Assembly: GCA_017303475.1 (NCBI GenBank)
Contig: JAFLBO010000022.1
Span: 1 to 64,000, forward strand
Source: Chitinophagales bacterium
GTDB taxonomy: Bacteria > Bacteroidota > Bacteroidia > Chitinophagales > Saprospiraceae
Length of the DNA stretch: 64,000 nucleotides
Reading direction: 5' to 3'
A program made the translations under genes and the position numbers. Of this stretch, positions 24,351 to 31,682 are shown piece after piece. The notes beneath the pieces were generated by a model. That model had not been told where the DNA came from, did not search any database, and saw only the letters and a list, made by a program, of their open reading frames with translations. Position 1 is the first letter of the stretch. Each line of letters starts with the position of its first letter.

Positions 24351-24867
24351 GGGCAAACAACCAGCGTACTATGGCCCAGCGCATATGCGGAAAATGCTGC
24401 CATTCAGCGCGTGACTTTTCCAGACACTGGTAAAAGTCTTTACCCAGGAAAAAACGGAGCAAGGGACGTGCGTTGGCCAAAAAACGTTCAAAATGGCCCG
24501 CATTACATACTCCGGCAGTCAAATCAGCCCGCTTTCCAACCCAATATTCGAGGCATTCTTCAGCCAGCTCCGGCGCCAGTTGGGCAAAGCACTGCAGGCG
24601 TTCTTCAGCGGAAGTTTCCAGCACGCCAATAAAACGCAGGTAGCTCTGCACATCCAGGCTTTTCAGGGCCGCTATTTTCAGGGCGCAGAGGTATAGTGCC
24701 TCACGGTTGTTGTCTACCACATATACCTTGCTCAATCCGGGATGGTCCAACAGCGCCAGCACACGTTCGCCACTGCCTGCAATGACAAACAATTCCGTTA
24801 CATGCATTCCAGCCATAGCCTTGCGTTCAACGGCATTATCTTCGTTGACGTGGGTGTAGTAAAGCAT
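24350..24867 (-). pseudogene. BtaA-like (DUF3419) aminocarboxypropyl transferase, truncated at the 3' end
   Basis: From the ATG at 24867 the minus strand encodes LYYTHVNEDNAVERKAMAGM, VIAGSGERVLALL and VYVVDNNREALYLCALK, the AdoMet-binding part of the DUF3419 family, which includes the BtaA enzyme of betaine-lipid synthesis. Recognisable sequence continues to LRFFLGKDFYQCLEKSRAEW and VRWLFARR, then at about 24350 switches to the reverse complement of the ThiL-like fragment. About 170 residues remain of a usual ~350-400. Longer upstream in-frame codons to 25197 are non-homologous and overlap a terminator. Confidence 0.75.
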
Positions 24868-24967
24868 AGTACGTTTGGATCGTTGGCATTGATCTAAATG
24901 CAAAGTAGTAGTTATTAGCGTTAATCCATGGTGTCTGAAATTATTGCTGCGGGTGACTTTTATCTCA

Positions 24968-25018
24968 AACAACAAATAGGCGCGATGAAATGAATCACCG
25001 CGCCTATTTGTTGTTTTA
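24968..25018. terminator. 17-bp stem terminator
   Basis: AACAACAAATAGGCGCG pairs perfectly with 24999-25015 around a 14-base loop. T-rich sequence follows on both strands. It sits downstream of the outer-membrane receptor gene (minus strand) and upstream of the BtaA-like start. Confidence 0.75.
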
Positions 25019-25069
25019 TTCATAAATGGGCCTCCATGCGCTATAAATCGGAGGTAAAGCACTGATGCC

Positions 25070-27505
25070 TCAGCCACCAGCCCTTCGTTTTTCCTCTTCT
25101 GCACCGCCTTGCCGGCGCCGGGCCTGTTGCACATCATTGCTGCCAAAACGATAGTTGAACGATACTGTAGCCACACGTGTTTCGCGAAATACCTCAAAGG
25201 TTTCTACATAATCGCTGAACCGAATGGTAGCGCTAGGCAGATTTTGCCAGAAAATATCGGTTACTGCCAGCTTGAGTGTGGCACGCCGGTCAAAAAAGCT
25301 TTTTTGCACTCCCGCACCCAACCCCCACATCGGATTGAGATCCATAAAACCATAAATCTCCCGGGTTTTGTAATTGAAATTGAGCTCCGCCGACCAATCC
25401 TTTTTCAGTTTAAAATTGTGGGTGGTGAAAAAATGTGCCACCAGATTGCCGTCGCTCAGGGTCGTATTGGCCAAATTTCCGGAATACTGCCCAATCCACG
25501 AATTGAAATTATTGATCGTACTCCACCAGGGTGTGATATTGAAATTGTAATTGACGGTCAGGCTGGCATAGTCCACAGTGGTCAGATTGCTGTCGGTTTG
25601 AATGGTCACGCGGTCAGCGCCCCCCACCGGAGCAATCACCTGTGTGATATTATCGGTAGTGCGTGAGGCCGCCAGGTTGATATTCAGTTTTTGCCAGAAA
25701 GTTTGCGTCCACTCTACCGCCCAGGTAAATTGTGGGTTCAGATAAGGATTGCCGGCGCTGTAAGTACTTGGGTCGAGAAATTTCTTGAAAGGGTTGAGTT
25801 GCTGGTAAGACGGCCGGTCCAAGCGTCGGCTTACATTAAACCCGGTTTCATATTTTTCCGAAAACTTGTAATTCAGGAAAAGACTCGGGAACAGATTGGT
25901 ATACTTTCTGTCAAAGTTATCGCCATTCACTAACTGGGTGCCTTCAGCATGTGTGTTTTCTGCCCGCAAACCTGCCTGCACACTGAATTTGGCCCATTCC
26001 TGACTATAATTCACATAACCCGCGTTGATGTTTTCCTGGTAGATAAAGTGGTTGGAAATGGTGCTGTCGTACACCGAAGTACCCGGCACACTCTGGTCAA
26101 AAAATTGCAAATCGTTGTCGGCATCCACAATACTGGCCTTCACGCCGGCTTCCAGTTTGGCTTTGCCAGGCAATGGCAGCACATAATCCGATTTCAGTGA
26201 TCGAATGGTCAGATGGCCCTGCAAATCGCCCGCCAGCAAGTAATCAGGCAATATTTTTTCACCATTCAATCCGGTATACAGGGTTGTAAACAGTTGATCC
26301 GTCTGATTGCCAAATTCGGCCAGATCGAGGTCGGCCGTAAGCTCATGTCCTTTATCATTGAATGTCCGTTTGACGTTGGCATTTGCAGCCCAGGAAAACC
26401 AGCGGTCTTTGCTGCGGTTTGTGGTTCCGAAATACGATACCACTTCGGGTTCCGGGCCTTCCACTGCCGAGCTGTTCTGTGCGCGTGGATTAAACCTGTT
26501 GAGGTTTCCGGAGGCCACCACGCCAATCACCGTTTTTTTGTTGGGGAAAAAATCGGCTCCCACCCGGGCATTCTGGGTATGATATGGGATGGTCAGGTAA
26601 TTACGCTGATCATAAGCGCCGGTACGCGCTTCATTGTTGAAAAACGTGCGGTAGAGCCTCAAGTCATTCATACCCTTGCGAAAATTATAATTGTAGGCCC
26701 CAAACACATTTACCTTCTTATTGCGGTGATTCAAGGTGAGTCCTGTCCCTGCCTTTGGGTACACTCCCTGGCCATAATTGGCCGAAACAGAGCCGTTGGT
26801 GCCCAGATTTTTGTCTTTTTTCAATCGGATATCAATAATACCCGCATTGCCGGCAGCATCGTATTTGGCCGAAGGGTTGGTAATGAGCTCTATACGTTCA
26901 ATGCTGTTTGAAGGCAGGGTGCGCAGAAAATTGGACAAATCTGCCCCCGACATCGGGTTGGGTTTGCCATCTATCATCACGATCACGCCCGAGCGCCCGC
27001 GCAGGGAAATGGCATCGTTTTGATCCACCACTACACCCGGCGAACGTTCCAGAATATCGAGTGCTGTACTGCCGGTGGCCAGAATGCTGCTTTCCACGTT
27101 AACGATGGTGCGGTCGCTTCGTCGCTCAATAAAGGGTTTCCTGGCCGTAACTGTTACGGTATTCAGGTTGATGGCGCTGCCGACCAGCGTAATAGGCGGC
27201 AATTCAATACCAGATGAGGTAGCCGATGCTTCAATGGGGTTACCGAACATTTTTTCGTAGCCCATAGCAGTTACGGCCACCAAAAAACGCCCGGTGTTAA
27301 TACCGGAAAACTCAAATCTGCCCGTTGCATCGGAGAGTTCCATTTTGACCAGACTGCTGTCTGCCGCATACAAAAGACTTATGGTGGCCGCTTCAATGGG
27401 CATGCCGGCCGAATCGTTTACACGGCCGGAGATGGCAACAGATTGGGCGATAAGAAAAGAGTGCATTCCTGCCAGGAGCAGGACAAGGGAGACGAGTTGT
27501 TTCAT
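25070..27505 (-). CDS. Outer-membrane beta-barrel receptor with carboxypeptidase-like N-terminus
   Basis: An 811-residue protein from the ATG at 27505. Signal peptide ends near residue 21 (SFLIAQ). Residues 22-110 are a carboxypeptidase-D regulatory-like (CarboxypepD_reg) domain (SVAISGRVNDSAGMPIEAAT). A plug-like region (TVTVTARKPFIERR, ALDILERSPGVVVDQND, SIERIELITNPSAKYDAAG) is followed by an outer-membrane protein beta-barrel family domain (PF14905-like) to near the C-terminus. These proteins resemble TonB-dependent receptors but are not necessarily transporters. The final ~20 residues (QQARRRQGGAEEEKRRAGG) are an unusual charged tail past the expected last strand. No SusD partner is nearby. 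Confidence 0.9.
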   Translation of the reverse strand: MKQLVSLVLLLAGMHSFLIAQSVAISGRVNDSAGMPIEAATISLLYAADSSLVKMELSDATGRFEFSGINTGRFLVAVTAMGYEKMFGNPIEASATSSGIELPPITLVGSAINLNTVTVTARKPFIERRSDRTIVNVESSILATGSTALDILERSPGVVVDQNDAISLRGRSGVIVMIDGKPNPMSGADLSNFLRTLPSNSIERIELITNPSAKYDAAGNAGIIDIRLKKDKNLGTNGSVSANYGQGVYPKAGTGLTLNHRNKKVNVFGAYNYNFRKGMNDLRLYRTFFNNEARTGAYDQRNYLTIPYHTQNARVGADFFPNKKTVIGVVASGNLNRFNPRAQNSSAVEGPEPEVVSYFGTTNRSKDRWFSWAANANVKRTFNDKGHELTADLDLAEFGNQTDQLFTTLYTGLNGEKILPDYLLAGDLQGHLTIRSLKSDYVLPLPGKAKLEAGVKASIVDADNDLQFFDQSVPGTSVYDSTISNHFIYQENINAGYVNYSQEWAKFSVQAGLRAENTHAEGTQLVNGDNFDRKYTNLFPSLFLNYKFSEKYETGFNVSRRLDRPSYQQLNPFKKFLDPSTYSAGNPYLNPQFTWAVEWTQTFWQKLNINLAASRTTDNITQVIAPVGGADRVTIQTDSNLTTVDYASLTVNYNFNITPWWSTINNFNSWIGQYSGNLANTTLSDGNLVAHFFTTHNFKLKKDWSAELNFNYKTREIYGFMDLNPMWGLGAGVQKSFFDRRATLKLAVTDIFWQNLPSATIRFSDYVETFEVFRETRVATVSFNYRFGSNDVQQARRRQGGAEEEKRRAGG

Positions 27506-27777
27506 GTTTTATAGCTTAAGGAAGCAAATGTGGCTGCTGCCGGGGCACAAGGCATAAAACATGGACTATTCTGTCACAGGAAAACCTAAAGAACGATTTA
27601 AACCGGGTGTATGGACGAATGGACGGAAAATGGAGGTTTTGGTAAAGTGACCACTATTAATGAACCAATGTAGTAGCTGAAAAATGCCCATCAGAATACC
27701 CCCTTGAATCTGTACTATTTTGGACTATTTCTAGGGTCGACTTTTGCCCCTGAAATCAGTTCAAAAATAAACACATC

Positions 27778-29340
27778 ATGAAAAAAGCAATTTTACCCCT
27801 GTTCTTCGTTTCTTTTCTGGGCTTTTTGTCTGCCCAACCTGCTATTGAGTGGAAAAAGGCCTATGGAGGATCCTTATATGATACTTTTCATGAAATCAAA
27901 CCTACCAGCGACGGTGGTTACATCGTAATTGGGTATGCTTCTTCCAACAACGGGAATGCACCCGGCAATCATGGCGACTATGATGTCTGGGTTCTAAAGC
28001 TAAACAATACAGGCGATATTGAATGGAAAAAATCCCTTGGAGGAAGTGGATCGGATGTAGGATATTTCATTGAACAAACCAAGGATGGTGGATATATCCT
28101 GACTGGGTTCACAGAGTCATTTGACGGGCAAGTGACCGGTTATCATGGAAAAACAGATGCATGGGTAGTCAAATTAAGTCCATCAGGAGAAATAGAATGG
28201 CAACGTGCTTATGGTGGAAGCGATACTGAATATGGAAACTGTATTCGGGAGACTGAAAATAACACCTACCTCTTTTTAGCTAATACGCAATCATCGGATG
28301 GCGATGTTACTGCGAGCTTACATGGTAAAAGTGACCTATGGCTAATGGAACTCAGCCTGACAGGTGATATTCTTTGGCAAAAAACTTTTGGCGGTAGTAA
28401 TGATGATTTTGGCATAGCATTTAAAGCCATCGAAGATGATGGATATATCATTACCGGACAAACACAATCATCTGATGGAGATGTTCCCGGGCTGCATGGC
28501 ATAACAGATGTTTGGTTACTGAGGCTGGATAAATCCCTGGAGATAAAATGGACTAAAACCTATGGTGGTACTGATTTCGATGAATTAGGGTTGGAATCAT
28601 CCCATTTACAGATTATGAGCGACGGCTCCTTTATCATAGGAAGTACGGCTTATTCCAATGATGAAATGGTTGAAGGTTCGCATGGCAAATCAGATGTCTG
28701 GCTGTTCCGGGTAAGCGATACGGGAGCCCTTCTATGGCAAAAAACCTTCGGCGGTAGCGGGCATGATTACGCCAATTCTATACGATTGACAAAAGATGGT
28801 GGATTAGCAATTGTTGGGTCTACTGAATCCATCGATGGAGATCCTACAGGCTTCCAGGGGCAATATGACTGGTGGATAGTAAAACTCGACAGCCTCTATA
28901 ACCTTCAATGGCAAAAAACCCTCGGAGGCAACGAATTAGATTATGGTCATACCATTTTACAAACTGAGGATGGTGGTTATTTGGTTTGTGGAAGCGCAGC
29001 ATCAAAAAACGGAGATATGGCAGGTTTTTCCCATCCATTTAATGAAGGCTGGATTTTTAAATTTGCGCCGGATCTGGTTGGCGTACAGGACGTGTCGGCA
29101 GCATCAGCCCTCAACGTATTTCCTAATCCAGCCAGCCGGGAAATCCACTTTGACCTGCCAGAAGGAGAAATTTTGCTGTCGGTAAGTATCATGGATATAC
29201 TGGGCCACCACATCCAGGACCAAGCGTACCGAAATGATCAAAGGATAGACATTTCAACACTTCCAAATGGCACTTATGTACTTCAAGCCAAAACGAATTC
29301 AGGGAAATTGTTTTATGGTAAATTCCAGAAAACAGAATGA
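27778..29340 (+). CDS. T9SS-secreted WQKTFGG-repeat protein
   Basis: A 520-residue protein from the ATG at 27778, with a signal peptide (FLGFLSAQ). Residues 24-430 are eight repeats of about 50-55 residues around WxKxxGGSxxD, DGGYIxxGxTxSxDGDV and GxxDxWLxKL, a bladed-propeller-like arrangement also seen in delta-60-type proteins. The C-terminal ~80 residues (LNVFPNPASREIHFDL...LPNGTYVLQAKT) are a type A T9SS sorting domain. The DNA is AT-richer than the neighbouring housekeeping genes. Function unknown. Confidence 0.88.
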   Translation: MKKAILPLFFVSFLGFLSAQPAIEWKKAYGGSLYDTFHEIKPTSDGGYIVIGYASSNNGNAPGNHGDYDVWVLKLNNTGDIEWKKSLGGSGSDVGYFIEQTKDGGYILTGFTESFDGQVTGYHGKTDAWVVKLSPSGEIEWQRAYGGSDTEYGNCIRETENNTYLFLANTQSSDGDVTASLHGKSDLWLMELSLTGDILWQKTFGGSNDDFGIAFKAIEDDGYIITGQTQSSDGDVPGLHGITDVWLLRLDKSLEIKWTKTYGGTDFDELGLESSHLQIMSDGSFIIGSTAYSNDEMVEGSHGKSDVWLFRVSDTGALLWQKTFGGSGHDYANSIRLTKDGGLAIVGSTESIDGDPTGFQGQYDWWIVKLDSLYNLQWQKTLGGNELDYGHTILQTEDGGYLVCGSAASKNGDMAGFSHPFNEGWIFKFAPDLVGVQDVSAASALNVFPNPASREIHFDLPEGEILLSVSIMDILGHHIQDQAYRNDQRIDISTLPNGTYVLQAKTNSGKLFYGKFQKTE

Positions 29341-29529
29341 CATTAGCCGGTGGGGGTGACCAAAATATTACCCCCACCGGTTATCATTTGACTATTACTA
29401 ATCCTTAGAGCATGGTGGGTGGATGTTTTTGGGGTAGAACGTGGAGTAGCAGGGGGATGTTGTGATGATAAAATAATCAAAGCTGTCTTTTAAAGCCAAG
29501 TAGGCAACTCGCTCCGCCCTTAAATTCAA

Positions 29530-29542
29530 GAGAAAATTTCTC
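29530..29542. promoter_or_regulatory. Palindrome GAGAAAATTTCTC upstream of the rloA promoter
   Basis: A 13-bp perfect palindrome. Its near-identical partner lies at 29602-29614, so the pair brackets the -7 box at 29584-29591. This arrangement is typical of a repressor with two operators. Confidence 0.5.
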
Positions 29543-29583
29543 CTGAATTTAAACAAAATTATTTTTTTGTAGTTAAAATTTCC

Positions 29584-29591
29584 TATATTTG
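29584..29591 (+). promoter_or_regulatory. Promoter -7 box TATATTTG for the rloAB-like pair
   Basis: Exact TAnnTTTG match 26 bases upstream of the ATG at 29618. The -33 TTTG is not at standard spacing. Confidence 0.6.
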
Positions 29592-29601
29592 CTTTTTTAA
29601 A

Positions 29602-29614
29602 GAGAAATTTTCTC
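29602..29614. promoter_or_regulatory. Palindrome GAGAAATTTTCTC in the rloA leader
   Basis: Second copy of the palindrome, differing only in the central base, three bases before the ATG. Bound protein here would block both transcription and translation start. Confidence 0.5.
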
Positions 29615-29617
29615 AAA

Positions 29618-30985
29618 ATGCTTGTCAGATTCACTGTTTCCAACTTTCTTTCTTTCAAAGAACCTACCGAGTTTAACATGCTCACCGGAAGCCCTCGTCG
29701 GCTGATGCATCATGTTTATGAGCCTGTAAAAGGACTGGAGCTCTTGAAAATGGCGGCAGTGTATGGCGCTAACGGAGCGGGAAAATCTAATTTGGTGAAA
29801 GCGATGGTTTTCATGCGTAATTTAGTGACGCATGGCTGGCAGTCACCGAAAGGAATGCAATATCAATTAGAATCCTCTCGGGAGGAGAAAGCAAGTACTT
29901 TTGAAGTAGAATTCGTTTGTGAAGGTTCATCATATCTGTATGGCTTTGATTTATTATCAGCATCTATATCAGAAGAATGGCTATACAGAACACAAGCTGG
30001 CAAGCCGGACGAGATTGTTTTTCATAGATATACTCAAGCTGGAAAAACCCAAATTAAAGTCGCAAATGCTTTAATAAATACCCCGGAGCAACAACTGCGG
30101 TTTCAACTTTATGAACAAGAGATCCTAAAAGATACCGACACTCTGTTACAGGTGCTTGCTATATCGAAGGCCCCTTTTGAACCGGCACAGGCAGTACACC
30201 GCTGGATCACTAAGTTGTGGATCGTTTTGTTCCCACACTCTCAACCTTTAGGGCTTGTATGGGACCTTATTTCAAATCCGGACTTCTTCCAGTTTGCCAA
30301 AGAGATGATGTGCACGTTCCATACAGGAATTTCTGATATAAAGATTGAGACCCAAAGCCTTACGGATTTCTTTGGGCATGATGACCCGGCATTGCTCCAG
30401 CGAATGGAATCAGATTTGGCTAAGGCAGAGTCCGTGGGCAAATCGTTCTATATCCGAAACACCATAATGGGCGAAGAAATACTGATTATTCGCGAAAATG
30501 GCCGCTCTGTTGTTAAACGCATAATACCTCTCCACCGAGGACAAGGCGATGCATTAGTGCCATTTACCATATCACAGGAGTCAGACGGAACAAGAAGGCT
30601 GTTAGATTTGATTCCGGCTTTCTTTGGAGCTATACAGGGGCCTGCCACAATCATCATTGATGAAATTGAGCAAACTATTCATCCCGTTTTGTTGCATGAA
30701 TTAGTGTCTAAATTTGCCATGGACCCAAAAACAAAAGGTCAATTGGTATTTACTACGCACGAGGCACACTTACTGGATCAGGAATACATGCGTTCTGATG
30801 AGTTTTGGTTTGCGGAAAAAAATAAACATGGCGCTACTTCATTAACGCCATTAAGTGATTTTAAAGATGTCCGCTATGACTTAGATCTTCGCAAAGGCTA
30901 TCTCATGGGGCGATTTGGGGCCATTCCATTCACGGGCGATCTTCGCCACTTTAACTGGGATGTTTATGCCGAAGCGGAACGTTAA
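29618..30985 (+). CDS. RloA/AbiLi-like AAA (AAA_21) ATPase of a defence pair
   Basis: A 455-residue SMC/ABC-like ATPase beginning LVRFTVSNFLSFKEPTEFNM, the usual start of this family. Walker A is GANGAGKSN (about residue 49), the ABC-signature-like segment is SQESDGTRRLLDLIP (about 320-335), Walker B is TIIIDEIEQTIHP (about 345) and an H-loop His lies in FTTHEAHLLDQ. It overlaps the following RloB gene. Such ATPase plus RloB pairs occur as AbiL-type abortive-infection systems and alongside restriction loci; the ATPase presumably senses a phage trigger and releases the RloB nuclease. The trigger is unknown. Base composition is AT-rich, consistent with horizontal transfer. Confidence 0.88.
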   Translation: MLVRFTVSNFLSFKEPTEFNMLTGSPRRLMHHVYEPVKGLELLKMAAVYGANGAGKSNLVKAMVFMRNLVTHGWQSPKGMQYQLESSREEKASTFEVEFVCEGSSYLYGFDLLSASISEEWLYRTQAGKPDEIVFHRYTQAGKTQIKVANALINTPEQQLRFQLYEQEILKDTDTLLQVLAISKAPFEPAQAVHRWITKLWIVLFPHSQPLGLVWDLISNPDFFQFAKEMMCTFHTGISDIKIETQSLTDFFGHDDPALLQRMESDLAKAESVGKSFYIRNTIMGEEILIIRENGRSVVKRIIPLHRGQGDALVPFTISQESDGTRRLLDLIPAFFGAIQGPATIIIDEIEQTIHPVLLHELVSKFAMDPKTKGQLVFTTHEAHLLDQEYMRSDEFWFAEKNKHGATSLTPLSDFKDVRYDLDLRKGYLMGRFGAIPFTGDLRHFNWDVYAEAER

Positions 30986-31577
30986 CCGAGCCTATAAACG
31001 GGGAGAGGCGCATAGAGATGCCAGGCTGTTCATCATCGTCACCGAAGGTGAACGGGAAGACAAGTATTTTGGTTGGTTTGACCGCAAAAACCAACGAATC
31101 AGGGTGCAACTTGTGCCGAGGCAGGAACAAGCCTCAGCTCCTAAACATTTTTTGAATCGCCTTCATCAGTTTTTGGACACCGAAGGGATTGACCCTCAGA
31201 TTGGTGACAATGTGTGGTTTGTGTTGGATGTTGATAAGTGGACGCGTGAGTCCATTGAAGCGCTTATCATTGCTTGCGAACAAAATAATCAATGGCACAT
31301 AGCCATCAGTAATCCTTGTTTTGAAGTTTGGCTTAATTTACACCATGGGCCACTGCCCAATGGGGATTTGGATTGCAACGCTTTAAAAACGATGCTAAAC
31401 GCTCGCCATCGGGGTGGCTTTCACCCTGATACTATTTGCCCACTATTGGATGATGCCATCAGATACGCACAGGAAGCTGATACACATCCCGAGCAAATGT
31501 TTCCAGGCCGGATGCAAACCAAAGTACACTCGCTCGCCGTTGCCATGAGCGCAGTTTTAGGCCAAAACTGGCGCTGA
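30966..31577 (+). CDS. RloB/AbiLii-like TOPRIM-type effector
   Basis: Start taken at the ATG at 30966 (MPKRNVNRAYKRGEAHRD); another ATG is at 30960. Either way it overlaps the upstream ATPase gene by 20-26 bases, so the two are translationally coupled. The 203-residue product has RloB features: FIIVTEGEREDKYF near the N-terminus, VWFVLDVDKWT (DxD), then ISNPCFEVWLNLH. These acidic motifs match a TOPRIM-like nuclease fold. In AbiL-like systems this subunit is the likely toxic effector. The nuclease activity is inferred from motifs. Confidence 0.88.
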   Translation: MPKRNVNRAYKRGEAHRDARLFIIVTEGEREDKYFGWFDRKNQRIRVQLVPRQEQASAPKHFLNRLHQFLDTEGIDPQIGDNVWFVLDVDKWTRESIEALIIACEQNNQWHIAISNPCFEVWLNLHHGPLPNGDLDCNALKTMLNARHRGGFHPDTICPLLDDAIRYAQEADTHPEQMFPGRMQTKVHSLAVAMSAVLGQNWR

Positions 31578-31682
31578 TTTTAATTTGAGCTTGTCAACCG
31601 CCATACTACCGGACATTTTTTCATATTCAACCTTGTTTCCTATCTTCGCCACGCAAAAAACTATTGCGCCTCCGCTGAATCC

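Noticed and set aside
24868..25197. Upstream extension of the BtaA-like frame
   Set aside because: The extra codons cross a strong terminator and the receptor gene 3' end and show no homology.
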